Shown piece by piece: positions 1 to 10,800 of a stretch of 64,000 nt of DNA. The DNA lies in the NCBI GenBank assembly GCA_963663265.2, contig CAXXXM010000004.1, positions 124,001-188,000 on the forward strand, in the 5' to 3' direction. Numbering within the stretch: position 1 is the stretch's first letter; every line of letters begins with the position of its first letter. Made by a program: the position numbers and the translations under genes. The notes beneath the pieces are model-generated. The model was not told the DNA's origin. It searched no databases and saw nothing but the letters and a program-made list of their open reading frames with translations. The stretch is from JAEXOD01 sp963663265. Lineage in GTDB: Bacteria; Bacteroidota; Ignavibacteria; Ignavibacteriales; Melioribacteraceae.

Positions 1-77
1 ATCTAAAATACAAGTTACTTCAGTAGTAAATTTATTATCATAATTAATAATGGAAATCATTTCTCAAACTCAAAAAT

Positions 78-3000
78 TTAATCAAAAAAATCAGGGTCTT
101 GTTCTTCTTTCATAGATAAGGGCTTTGCAGCATCAGTTGATGCACCAATTTTTAATGCCCAGCTTGTTTTATTTCTAATATCTTCATCGGTAATAAAATG
201 AATATCAAGCAGCCCATCAGTTTTAAATCCTGTACGTAGATAATTAAACTCACTTAAGGCAATACTCCAGCCATCAAGCCAATATTTTAATTGATTGATT
301 TTTTCTTTGTTATCATCAATATGAATTAACAAATTTATATCGCTGGAAGGTCCTGCTGATGCATTTTTAGAACTACCAAATATATAAAAACCTTTAACAC
401 CATATTTTTTGGAATCAATTTCTTGAGCAATTCTTTCAGCCATTTTATAACGCCATTTCCAATGGTCAATTGCAATTTTTTCAACTCTTTCCGTATAATG
501 TTCTTCTTGACTAATTTCGGAACTTGGTTTAGCAAGCATTCCCATTGCCTGATCTAAATCTGAATTCATTAATAATTTTAACACCATTCCATCAGTTGTA
601 CTTGGTACATCTATTACCTTAATAACATCTTTTAAGAAATAGTATTCCGGAATAATATCTGACAAATGGTTATCCGATTCAACAAAAAACTTTTCGTTAA
701 AAACAATACCGGGGTCATCGGGGTATAAAGGAATATATCTAATTGAGGCTTCAACCAAATCTTGGAAAAAATGGGTTCCAAATGATAAATCGGGTACATA
801 ATTCCCTTTTTTCTTTGCAATTTCAATTAATACAGCGGTATTATTAATATCACTATAAGTAATATTTACCCCTAATTTAATATCTCCACGGCTTCCCCAC
901 CTTCCCGGACCCATTAAAATAAACTGTCTTTTGGGGAGTAGTTTATTCAATTTGCTTATAGCTCTTCCAACTGCTAAAAGATCAGACCGATCAGGCAAAT
1001 CATAATATTTGATTGGGTCTACATATACAATATGTGTAATATCATTAACCTTGCCATTTGAAATATATTTATCAGCAGTAAACAACAATCGATCTTTTGG
1101 AACATCGGCAGGGATAGGACTTGGAGCAGTATCTTTTGAATAACTTTGCGGACGGCATTGCAGCAAGTAAAAATCGGTACCATCACACGCAAATTCAATA
1201 TCAACCGGTGTTTGAATTTTTGCTTCTAATAATCTTAATAAATCTTGAATTCTTTTTACAAAACTTGTATTGGATATTAAATTTTCAAATGTAAATACTA
1301 AATTATCGTTTTCAAAATCAACTTCAAATCCGATAGGATTTCTAATATAATTACCCTCCATAACAGAAACCAACCTATGAATTGCAGGATATTGCTCCCC
1401 TACTTCTTTTACCAAGTCCGAAAGTTCTTTTGTCTCAAATTCATTTGTTTCTAAATTTATAACATCAATTTTTGATGGTGAATATTTTACTTTTTCTTCT
1501 AACGATACATTCACAATTAAATTTGGTTGACCGGGTGCTAACAAAATTGGAAAATCATCCCCAATCCTATCAACTGCTCTTGTTCCTAACCCGGGTACTA
1601 ACCGTACAAGACCATCCTCACGTCTAATCCTGGGTGACCATCTAAATTCATTTTTGCTAAAAGCAACTCCGGCAAAAGAAGGGAAAAAGTACTTACCAAC
1701 CTTTTTGCCAACTACTTCTTGAATCATTATTCCCATTTCTTCATCAAAATCGATAAGGTGCCTTTCTGTACGATACTCAATTGGGTCGGGACTAAAAACA
1801 GAAGAATATACTTCGGCAATAGCATCCATCAAGGCTAAAAGCCTTTCTCTTTTTGTACCGCAGTTTGCTAAAAACAACGACTTGTATTTACCTGAAAATG
1901 CTGCTCCTATTTGGTCTTCCAATAAACTTGAACTTCTTACAACAATTGGCTTATCTCCAATATCATCTAAAGCAACCGATAAACCTTTAATTATTTCGGA
2001 TGGAAATTCGGAATTTTTAAATACTTGAACAATATGAGGATATTCAATTCTTACTTCATCAATTTCTTTATACTTTTGTTCAATAACTTCTTCTAAGTTA
2101 TTATATTGAATAAAATCAATCATGGCATCACTTGTAATATACCAAGTTTTTGGTGTTTTAATATCACCAAGTGTATCCATATTCATTCCATGTTTACTTA
2201 TAATGTGCGAAGCTAAAAACAGCCCTGCACTTTTTCCACCTAATTTACCATGACTTTGAGGGGGGAATATTATTCTTTCAATTAAATCATAAAAATCGGA
2301 TAAAGTTACAAATTCTTGTGCAATGCTGATGTAGCTCAATTGATCTGTAAAAAATCGTCTTAATAGAGAAACTCGTATTCCCTTATCGGCTGAAGCTGAA
2401 ATTTCAAGTTTTTCGGAATTAAAATGATGATATTTTCTTAATGCATCACCAATTTCAGTTAATGATGAATCTAATCTTTCAACAGCTTTTACCAATGCAC
2501 TTGATTTGTCTTCTTGAATCCATTTTTGGATTTTGTTCATTATTTCAGAATCACTCAAGTATGTTTGAGTAAGGCTAAGAACTCCCTCCATATATTCTTT
2601 ACTATTAATAACTGTCTTCTTTAAGGGTTTGTTTTCATCAATCAAATTCCCATCTTTTGTCATTACCTGTGTATTAGAACTTTTCATTAATTGTTCAGCT
2701 TCTTCTATACCGCTCCAGCATAACTGATGTAACAACTTCCTTAAAATACTTCTAAATAATTTGGGATCTGTTTTTCTAAGCATATCCAAAATTATTCTCC
2801 ACTCTGAACGAGTTTCATTAAATGTTCTGTTTTTTACAGAGTCTAAATCTCTAAAAACTGATTTTAGTTTTTTATGAAGAATAAAATACCCAATACGCTG
2901 AGCAATGGTTTTAATAAGTCTTCTTTCATCTTTAATAAAGGGTCCTTCATCGGCAAGTGGCATTTCTCTAAGATAATAAACTGTTATTTTACCTACTATA

Positions 3001-3290
3001 CGCTCTTGAACAGCAATATCTTCTTGAATAAACCATTCAGTTAATTCAAACTCTTCGCTTTTAAATATTTTATCTTCGTACTGAATTATTGCTTCTGTAA
3101 TTGCCGGATATTGCCAGCCTGATGAAAGACTTTTTACTACCATCCTTAAAGCATCATCAGTCTTAATTTCCGACTTATTTAAAATCTCTTCAATGTTAAA
3201 TAGACAATTTAACTCTTTTGCCCTTTCTTTAAGCTCGGTGATTATTCCATCAATGTTTTGATTTATTTCAGAATTAGATTGTTGCTCCAT
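78..3290 (-). CDS. GAF / PPDK-type ATP-grasp / nucleotidyltransferase fusion protein
   Basis: A 1070-residue cytoplasmic protein. Residues ~40-145 resemble a GAF domain. Residues ~345-715 are a pyruvate-phosphate dikinase N-terminal (ATP-grasp) domain, with GGKSAGL at 351-357, VRSSSLLEDQ...AFSGKY at 451-469 and the closing IEF...LLQCRPQS at ~698-716. I see neither the swivelling phospho-histidine domain nor the PEP-binding TIM barrel, so it cannot be a complete PEP synthase. Residues ~960-1035 resemble a nucleotidyltransferase, with FGSS at 971-974 and SSDIN at 982-986; the usual D-x-D reads D-x-N. The gene stands alone, behind glutamate dehydrogenase on the same strand with a terminator-like inverted repeat between them. 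The ATP-grasp assignment is firm; the substrate is unknown. Confidence 0.75.
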   Translation of the reverse strand: MEQQSNSEINQNIDGIITELKERAKELNCLFNIEEILNKSEIKTDDALRMVVKSLSSGWQYPAITEAIIQYEDKIFKSEEFELTEWFIQEDIAVQERIVGKITVYYLREMPLADEGPFIKDERRLIKTIAQRIGYFILHKKLKSVFRDLDSVKNRTFNETRSEWRIILDMLRKTDPKLFRSILRKLLHQLCWSGIEEAEQLMKSSNTQVMTKDGNLIDENKPLKKTVINSKEYMEGVLSLTQTYLSDSEIMNKIQKWIQEDKSSALVKAVERLDSSLTEIGDALRKYHHFNSEKLEISASADKGIRVSLLRRFFTDQLSYISIAQEFVTLSDFYDLIERIIFPPQSHGKLGGKSAGLFLASHIISKHGMNMDTLGDIKTPKTWYITSDAMIDFIQYNNLEEVIEQKYKEIDEVRIEYPHIVQVFKNSEFPSEIIKGLSVALDDIGDKPIVVRSSSLLEDQIGAAFSGKYKSLFLANCGTKRERLLALMDAIAEVYSSVFSPDPIEYRTERHLIDFDEEMGIMIQEVVGKKVGKYFFPSFAGVAFSKNEFRWSPRIRREDGLVRLVPGLGTRAVDRIGDDFPILLAPGQPNLIVNVSLEEKVKYSPSKIDVINLETNEFETKELSDLVKEVGEQYPAIHRLVSVMEGNYIRNPIGFEVDFENDNLVFTFENLISNTSFVKRIQDLLRLLEAKIQTPVDIEFACDGTDFYLLQCRPQSYSKDTAPSPIPADVPKDRLLFTADKYISNGKVNDITHIVYVDPIKYYDLPDRSDLLAVGRAISKLNKLLPKRQFILMGPGRWGSRGDIKLGVNITYSDINNTAVLIEIAKKKGNYVPDLSFGTHFFQDLVEASIRYIPLYPDDPGIVFNEKFFVESDNHLSDIIPEYYFLKDVIKVIDVPSTTDGMVLKLLMNSDLDQAMGMLAKPSSEISQEEHYTERVEKIAIDHWKWRYKMAERIAQEIDSKKYGVKGFYIFGSSKNASAGPSSDINLLIHIDDNKEKINQLKYWLDGWSIALSEFNYLRTGFKTDGLLDIHFITDEDIRNKTSWALKIGASTDAAKPLSMKEEQDPDFFD

Positions 3291-3320
3291 CAGTTATAAC
3301 CTTATGTTTAAAAATAAAAA

Positions 3321-3394
3321 ACCGATTATATTAAATATCTTATTTTAATATTCAAAAAATCCAAAAATAAAACAAGTAAAATAATATAATCGGT
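3321..3394 (-). terminator. long-loop inverted repeat downstream of glutamate dehydrogenase
   Basis: A perfect 13-bp inverted repeat (ACCGATTATATTA at 3321-3333, its complement at 3382-3394) encloses an AT-rich loop of 48 nt. On the minus strand it is followed by a T-rich tract, which fits termination of the glutamate dehydrogenase transcript. It also lies just upstream of the next minus-strand gene, so a regulatory role in that leader is an alternative. Confidence 0.45.
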
Positions 3395-3431
3395 CAAATA
3401 AAATACTTTATTTTAGATTAACAAATACTTA

Positions 3432-4718
3432 CTATACCCAGCCTCTTTCTTTACAAGCTTGAGCAACTCTGCTAATTGAAATAACATATGCAGCATCTCT
3501 CATATAAAGATTGCGTTTTCTTGCTAATTCACTAACAGCTAAATAAGCTTTTGTCATCTTGGTATCTAATTTCTGTAATACTTCTTCTTTTTCCCAGAAG
3601 TAGTTCATGTTACATTGTACTTGCTCAAAGTAACTGCATGTTACACCACCGGCATTTGCTAAGAAATCAGGAACAATAAAAATTCCTCTTTCTTTAATCA
3701 CTTTGTCAGCTTCAGGACGTGTAGGACCATTAGCACCTTCAGCAATCAATTTAACACGTTTAGAAATTTTATTAACGTTATCTTCTCTAATTTGGTTTTC
3801 AATTGCAGCAGGAATTAAAATATCAACTTCTTGTTCAATCCAAGCTTCAGCAGGTAATATTTCATAGCCTAATTCTTTTGCTTTTGATTTATCAATTCCA
3901 CCAAATTTATCTGTAATAGATAATAATTGTTCGAGATTAATACCATCTAATTTTCTATAAGTATATGATAATTGATCTTTTTGATCCCAGCATGATACTG
4001 CAATTACTTTTCCACCTAATTCAGTATACAATTTAATTGCATATTGAGCAACGTTTCCAAAACCTTGAACGCTTGCAATTGTATCTTTAATATTTAATCC
4101 CAATTCTTTAATAGCTTCACGTACAGTATAAATAACACCATAACCTGTTGCTTCCGTTCTACCTAATGAACCACCCATTCCAACAGGTTTACCTGTAATT
4201 AAGCCGGGATATCTTGCACCTTGAATAGTTTCATATTCATCAAGCATCCATAACATGTGTTGACCATTTGTCATAACATCTGGTGCTGGTACATCGCGTA
4301 ATGGACCAACATTATTTGATAATTGACGAATAAATCCACGACATATTCTTTCTTGTTCTTGCATACTTAAATTATGTGGGTCACAAACAACGCCACCTTT
4401 TCCACCACCTAATGGTATATCAACAACAGCACATTTCCATGTCATCCACATGGATAAAGCTCTTACTGTATCAACAGTTTCTTGTGGATGGAATCTTATT
4501 CCACCTTTGGATGGACCTCTTGCATCATTATGTTGTATTCTAAATCCTTGAAAAACTTTAACCTTACCATCATCCATACGTACAGGAATACTAAAATGAT
4601 ACTCTCTTAATGGATTTCTTAACAATTCACGTGTCCCCTCGTCCAACGAGAGTATTTCTGCTACATTATCAAACTGAGCTTGAGCCATCTCGAAGGGATT
4701 GAAATCTTTACTACTCAT
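3432..4718 (-). CDS. Glu/Leu/Phe/Val dehydrogenase, probable glutamate dehydrogenase
   Basis: Catalyses NAD(P)-linked oxidative deamination of glutamate to 2-oxoglutarate, or the reverse. The sequence has the family signature around the catalytic lysine (DIPLGGGKGGVVCDP), the upstream GGIRFHP segment, and a Rossmann domain beginning VQGFGNVAQYA. The open frame extends to 4841, but the ATG at 4718 has GGAG about 8 nt upstream and starts where family homology begins (MSSKDFNPF). The extra 41 residues are lysine-rich and unlike the family. From 4718 the protein has 428 residues, normal for the hexameric class. It is monocistronic, with an inverted repeat downstream. Confidence 0.9.
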   Translation of the reverse strand: MSSKDFNPFEMAQAQFDNVAEILSLDEGTRELLRNPLREYHFSIPVRMDDGKVKVFQGFRIQHNDARGPSKGGIRFHPQETVDTVRALSMWMTWKCAVVDIPLGGGKGGVVCDPHNLSMQEQERICRGFIRQLSNNVGPLRDVPAPDVMTNGQHMLWMLDEYETIQGARYPGLITGKPVGMGGSLGRTEATGYGVIYTVREAIKELGLNIKDTIASVQGFGNVAQYAIKLYTELGGKVIAVSCWDQKDQLSYTYRKLDGINLEQLLSITDKFGGIDKSKAKELGYEILPAEAWIEQEVDILIPAAIENQIREDNVNKISKRVKLIAEGANGPTRPEADKVIKERGIFIVPDFLANAGGVTCSYFEQVQCNMNYFWEKEEVLQKLDTKMTKAYLAVSELARKRNLYMRDAAYVISISRVAQACKERGWV

Positions 4719-4860
4719 ATCTTCTCCAAATAGATTTTGTTTATTTTTTGGATAAACTTTTTGTCGTTTTTTGTTTGTTATTTTGGGTTTATCCATTTTA
4801 TTTAACAAGGAAAAAATATACAAACTTAAAACAAAGGTCAAGTTTTTTAAAATATAAATT

Positions 4861-4877
4861 TTTGGCTTTTCGCCAAA
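4861..4877. other. small hairpin upstream of glutamate dehydrogenase
   Basis: TTTGGC and GCCAAA form a 6-bp stem around a 5-nt loop, ~145 nt upstream of the glutamate dehydrogenase start. It may belong to the 5' leader or to the edge of the repeat island. No function is assigned. Confidence 0.25.
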
Positions 4878-5324
4878 AAAGCTTGCAATTTAAGGAGATT
4901 TGAAGTATTTTATTTATCACAAATAAATAAACTTTCCTCACCACACAACCCATTATTTAAACTTGCATACATATGTAATTTAATGGAAATTTTTCCATTT
5001 TCTTCCAAAACCATTTTCGTATTATTACACCCGCTACGTACAATAACTATCCTTTTTTTTATTTTATGCGGTCATGGTAAAACCGAAGTTGTTGCAAAAC
5101 TCGAAAATCCAGTCCTGGGGTGTCACGGTCCGAACCGTGACACAAACTTTTATCAAAAACACTGGCGTTTTTCCAGTATATTTATTCGGTCATGGTAAGA
5201 CCATGACCGCCCAGAAATTATTCCTCAATTATGAAACATCCACGGTAAAACCATGACCGCCGAGAACAACATTCCACAAATATGCAACATACACAAGTAG
5301 AAGGTGTTACTAAATACAAAAACT

Positions 5325-5498
5325 TTGTCTGAACGAGGATTCATGGGATTTTATTGATTTTTGAGATTAATCTTTTATGAATTTTTCGTCACTTGTCACA
5401 TCGTCACTCGTTACTTTTTTTGAATGCAGAGCATTCACATGTCGGTAACCACAAACCCTAATAAATCCCTACGCCTTCAGACGAAGTTTGTGTCGCAC
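5325..5498 (+). repeat. ~170-bp direct repeat, copy A
   Basis: Begins TTGTCTGAACG, runs through the TGAATGC palindrome and ACATGTCGGTAACCACAAA, and ends near GTCGCAC. It is almost identical to copy B 504 bp downstream, apart from point changes and small indels near the left end and a slightly longer right end. Confidence 0.75.
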
Positions 5499-5828
5499 CT
5501 AACGGAGCTTTTTGTGAAGGGAGGCTTGTATTACTATTAATGTTCCAACCCTAACGGGTCTGGTTAGATGAAGAAATGAGAAATTTTGTTTTTTTATGCA
5601 TTTTTATTTTTTAATATATCACATAAAGCGAAACAAGATTAGTGATTAAACATAAGACCCATCGGGTCGAAACATCAATAGAAAAATGTGATAAACAAAA
5701 TATCAAGCCCCAGCGTGGGCGACACCTTTTTGGCAATTGGCGATTATTGATTAGTTTAAACAACCGAAAAAAAACGCATCACCAAGCAAATCCCTACTCC
5801 AGAGTGAGTGAGGACAAATTGTTTAATA

Positions 5829-5997
5829 TTGTCTGAACGGGGATTTTGAGGGATTTTATTGATTTTTGGGATTAATCTTTTATGAATTTTTCGTCACTTG
5901 TCACATCGTCACTCGTTACTTTTTTTGAATGCAGAGCATTCACATGTCGGTAACCACAAATCCTAATAAATCCCTACGACTTCGGACGAAGTCGCAC
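5829..5997 (+). repeat. ~170-bp direct repeat, copy B
   Basis: Second copy of the element at 5325. The stretch from the GATTAATC segment to AAATCCCTACG is nearly unchanged, which points to a recent duplication or homogenisation. The ~330 bp between the copies holds different short hairpins. Confidence 0.75.
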
Positions 5998-6116
5998 AAA
6001 ATCAACAGTCATGGTAAAACACAGCCAAGAACAACACCTTATCTGTACGGGGGTTTGAGTGGAAATGGCAACTTTTCCTTTTTTTGCAATATTGCTGTAT
6101 AATTATTAACTAACAC

Positions 6117-7330
6117 TTATTTTAGTAAATTCATTTTTTTTACTAAATAATTTCCTTTTTGTATTAATTGGTAGTAATATACACCGCTTGCTAATTTGTA
6201 TTTTTGAGAATCAAAATTAATCTTATAATTCCCTTTTTGTTTATACTCATTCACAAGAACTGCTGCTCGTTTGCCAAGCACATCGTAAATAATTAATTTG
6301 GTATCTCCGCTTTCGTTTAATGTATACTCTATAGTTGTACTTGGATTAAATGGATTTGGGTAATTTTGTGTTAATGAAAAATTAGTTGGCTGAGTATCCA
6401 AATTGTTTTTAACAGTTGTAGTAGTATCCCCGTTTTCATCGATAAGTAAATAAGAGATGTAAAGTGTTGGAGTATTACTACTATCAGGCTCGAAAGATAC
6501 ATCTCTATTAGAAGAAAATACCATTGTTTTGCCATCTTCTGATATCCATGGATAATATTCCGCACCTCTTTTAAGAGTATTATTTATATGAACAATTTTT
6601 GTGTCGATATTTAGCGAGTAAATATTGCCCCAAAAATTAGTAGTTGAATCCCAATAACATAAACTGATATCAAGGCTTGCTTCTCCATCAACACTATAAT
6701 GCCCAAAATACATCTTTTTTAGATTTAGCGGTAGCGAAACCCCCATCATTTGGATGCCCCCTATATGATGATAATCTATTTTGTTTAATTTTATCCACTT
6801 GTTTGTAGAATCATTATATACAAATTCCTTTAAGTATCCTCCTGTTTCAACAAGAAATACATTTTTTTGATTAACTTCATACAAGTAACTTTCGCCCCAT
6901 TCGGAATTTATTTCAGGACCCATATTAATAGCAGGTCCCCAATCATTTGTGAGCGTGTCTATTTCAGATTTCCAAATATCCCACCCCCATAACCACCCCA
7001 ACCTGATACATATAATCTTTTCCCATCTCTACTAATTGAACACTCATGTGTAGCTGCTCCACCTGGGTTAATATATGAGTTTAATTTTATAGGATCACAC
7101 CATTTATTATTATGTTTTATTGAGGTATAAACACCATCACCTAAATCAAAATACAGCGTGTCAAAGTTTTTAGTTAGTGAAGGTGATTCTACCCAATTAT
7201 ATGGGATGTCAAATACAGAATCCAGTTTAACAGGTTCGCTCCAAACTTCAGGGGCAAGCGGCCAATCCTGTGGAAACATTTGCACAACAAATAAAAACAT
7301 AATTGTTATTAACAACATTAACTTTTTCAT
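6117..7330 (-). pseudogene. frameshifted T9SS-sorted PD40-type propeller protein
   Basis: Two overlapping frames make one gene. The 5' part (7330 to ~6984) encodes a signal peptide (MKKLMLLITIMFLFVVQMFP) and the start of a PD40/WD40-like propeller ending ...YVSGWGGYGG. The 3' part (frame ending at 6117) continues WDIWKSEI...WGPAINMGPEIN, typical of the same repeat, and ends in a T9SS sorting domain (LTQNYPNPFNPSTTIEY...) with a terminal Lys-Lys-Met motif. The frames join at a run of five G (minus strand, 6984-6988), so a one-base slip explains the break. The intact product would be a secreted or surface protein of ~400 residues. It may be a true pseudogene, a phase-variable tract or a sequencing error. 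Confidence 0.7.
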
Positions 7331-7855
7331 AATTATCCTGTTATTTTTTCATAACAAACCAAAATATTTGTCCACAACTATTTAAACAGAGGAAAATTTG
7401 GGATTATTTATTAAAGTAGTCTCAGGGTTTTCAATAAAAAGAGTAATTGTTAGTACAAAAAACATAAAAAATGTTTTTGAACTTATTGAGTAATATATTC
7501 TGACAAGTTTAATAATTCCCTCTAAATTGATAACAATAAAATATAATTTTAATAGAAACTAAATTTTAACTGTAATAATTATTAATCGGTGGGCTACCAC
7601 AACTTTGCACCATGTCCCCGATTTTATTTACAAAATAACAAAACGAGTAATAGATTACAAGGAGTATTTTAAATGATTTATTTTTTTTATTATAATATAA
7701 AAAAATTTTCCCCTTTGTACCAGAATACAATCTCTGTAACTCCAATTTCTCCAAAAAACGAGTTTGCTTTTAAAATGAAAATGCCGCACAACGTTTTGTG
7801 TTGTGCAGCATTCATTAATTCAAAATTAAAAATTCAGAATTAAAAATTATTTGTA
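7331..7855. other. 525-bp intergenic region without a recognisable gene
   Basis: AT-rich with many homopolymer runs. The one open frame on the minus strand (7566-7754) has no family features. The only clear structure is the hairpin at 7781-7811, which belongs to the end of the neighbouring minus-strand gene. Confidence 0.6.
7781..7811 (-). terminator. hairpin downstream of the large T9SS propeller gene
   Basis: GCACAAC/GTTGTGC forms a 7-bp core, extended by ATGC/GCAT across a one-base mismatch, with a 7-nt loop. It lies 45 nt past the stop codon of the minus-strand gene ending at 7856 and is followed on that strand by T-rich sequence. Confidence 0.55.
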
Positions 7856-10800
7856 TTATTTTATCAACATCATCTTCTTAACTTGAGAATTGATATTTCC
7901 AGTTACTATATCAGTAGCAATAATTCTATAGATATACATACCGGAAGATAAAAAGTTATTTTGAACATTAGTAGCACTAAAATCAACAGAATGGAATCCT
8001 GCACTCTTAGTTTCATTTACTAATGTAGCAACTTTTTCACCATTTACAGAATAAACTTCTAATTTCACATTACAATTTGAAGGAAGTGTAAAATTAATTG
8101 AAGTAGATGGGTTAAATGGATTAGGATAGTTTTGTTCTAAAACAAATTCTTTTGGAGTAACATTTTCAATACTGATAACATCACTAAATGAATATGTTCC
8201 ATCATAATCAACTTGTTTTAATCTATAATAAATTGTGCCATTACTTAGTCCAACTATATCATCATTATATGAATATGAAGTCGGATCAGTAGTAGTACCA
8301 AAACCATTTTTAAAACCAATAACATTCCAATTACCATTTGATTCAGCAGATTTTCTCTGAATTTCAAATCCTTGGTTATTAGTTTCAGTTGCAGTATTCC
8401 AAGTCAAAAATACTTTTGTACCTGTTTTTGAAGCACTGAATGAAGTTAATTCAACAGGAACAACACTCCCCATTGTACTTCTTAAAATTAACCCTGCGGC
8501 ACCAACAGCAATACCATTAGAAGCATCAGGATAAACTTTTAGAGCATTTACACCTGCAACAGCAGCCGGTAATCTATCTAAAGTCCAAGTTGTACCATAA
8601 TCTGAAGAGTGAACAATACCATTTTGGAAAGTACCAACCCAAACATATGGAGTACCATCAACAAAGTCGGCCATATTACTTTGAGCAGTAACAGGGAAAG
8701 TTACATTCGTCCAGTTAGCACCACCATTAGTGGTTTTCATTACTAAACCATTTGTACCATCATTTACAACAGCAATACCATTTAATGGATCACTAAAAGC
8801 AATACCGTATGAATTAGCACTTGAACCGGTTGCTCCAGAAGTCCAAGGACCTTCAAAACCGGTAGTTGATTTGTAGATTTTAGTTTTATTTGTACCAAAC
8901 CAAACATTTGTACCTATTCTATCATAAGCACCATTCCAACCGGCTTCTCCCGAAGCAGCAGCTAAAGAAGTAGCTAAAGACCAAGTTACACCATCATCAG
9001 TACTCTTTAATAATCTCCAAACACTACTTGTAGGATCACCTTGTGCATAAGCTAAAGTAGGACTGATATAGTCAAGAACATTTATAAAGCTTCCACTATT
9101 AGTTGAAACTTTAGTCCAAGTTGAACCACCATCGCTGGTTCTATAAATATTACCGGAACCATCACCTACTATGGCATGAGTAGAACTTCTACCGGAAATA
9201 GCATATAAATCAACATTGCCGGTAACATTAGTACATTTTGTCCAAGATAAACCACCATTATCGGTTTTTAAAACAACACCACCTTCTCCACAAATCCATG
9301 CATAATCTGCATCAACAATAGAGACATATGTTAAATCGGTTGTTACCGGAGAAGTAACTACTTCCCAATCATAAGCACTTAGCTGAGTACTTATTGTAAA
9401 GGTTGAATTGCTAACATCAGAAATAGAAGCATTAGAAACATCAGAAATTCTAATTAAACACAATCCTGAAGGTGTATTAGGAACAGTATATGCATAAGTT
9501 GAAGGTGTAGCTGGAACGCTTGCAACAACTGTTGACCATGAAGTACCATTATTTGTCGAAATTTCAATTTTAACGTTTGTTACGTTTTGGCTTGTCCAAG
9601 TAATATTTTGAGATGAACCAATTACCCAATGGTCACCACCATCAGGTGCAGTAACTAATATTGAAGTTGTAGCTTCATTATATGTTAATTCTCCAATCCA
9701 TGTTCCCCAATTATTAGTGGAAGCAACGTATTCTGTTAAAACATATATTTTGTTACCATTGCTTGGATCAGTCCATGCACCATTATAATCACCCCAGCGA
9801 TTTCTATCACCGCCAAAAGTTTTGTAATATGTGCCCAAACCGGCCTTAACGGGTTTGCTGCCTGTTAGTGTAGCAGAAGATGATGGCTTTGTTGTGTAAA
9901 AAGCACCGCAATATTCAGTAGTACTGCTTCTTGAATATGTAATAACAACATTATTGTTTTGATCAACAGCAATTGCCGGATATGAATGGAAATAAGTATC
10001 AGCACCCATTGCAACATCTGTAACAGTACTATTTGAAGTTAAATTAATTGCACAGTAACGAACTGAGGAGTATAAACCTCCGGTACCACTTTTTACAGCG
10101 TGTGCCAAGTGTAAAACACCATCTTTTACAACAGGTTCATTTCTTAAATTACAATCTCCACCATCAATAGTATTTGATGAACCTAACTGGCTTGCATCAT
10201 TAGGATCAGAGTAAGCAGTAACCGGAACAGTTACGGCTGTTAAGGTTGGTGTAGTTAAAGGATTTGTTAATTTATAAACAACAAAATATGTTCCTGTTGA
10301 ATAAGGAGAATTGTTTACAAGGTAATAATCGCTTGAATTATCATAATCACGTGTTGGTCTTAAGCCAAAAACGTTATTATTTGGAGATGGGGTTTTAATA
10401 TCCCATAAATCTTTATAATTAACTGCACCGGCAGTATTTGCATATAACTCCGCTTTGTTAATTATACGTAATTTTGCATAGCTGAATGAACCGGCAAATG
10501 TAAATTGGTTAGATGTAATGTAGATACCATTTTCATCATATCCAACTCCTTGATAATCTGCCCAGTTTCCGGCACTTGTTGTTCCATTAACATGTGATGG
10601 AAATTTGTAGTTATACCAAACACCTGTTGGGTCTGAATCGTCTGATATAGATACTAAAAAATAAGATGTTGAAGTTCCTACATTCAGCCAAACCATAACC
10701 CATCTATCGGCATAATGATCGTACATCACTTTTGGATCAAATGGATCAGAATTGGATAAGGTGGATTGATACCATGTATTTGCTTCAATAGTTTTTATTA

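Larger units (their letters stand above)
4842..6116. repeat. non-coding palindrome-rich repeat island
   Basis: This 1.27-kb stretch has no convincing gene: its short open frames lack family features, and some cross the repeats. It contains two copies of a ~170-bp direct repeat plus many short perfect palindromes with small loops. Examples are TGTCACGGT/ACCGTGACA (5121-5142), CGGTCATGGT/ACCATGACCG (5187-5209), TGAATGC-AGA-GCATTCA (5421-5437 and 5926-5942), ACCC/GGGT hairpins near 5552 and 5659, and a CTTCG/CGAAG hairpin near 5980. The 'catggtaa' core also recurs near 5070, 5240 and 6013. It resembles the intergenic hairpin families common in Bacteroidota; relation to a mobile element is unproven. 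Confidence 0.6.

Noticed and set aside
4983..5836. Several 60-70-residue open frames
   Set aside because: They run across palindromes and direct repeats, lack a good ribosome site and show no family features.
4842..6116. CRISPR array
   Set aside because: The repeats are two long copies plus unlike short palindromes, with no regular spacer length and no cas genes.
7566..7754. 62-residue minus-strand open frame
   Set aside because: Low-complexity, AT-driven composition; no ribosome site or recognisable domain.
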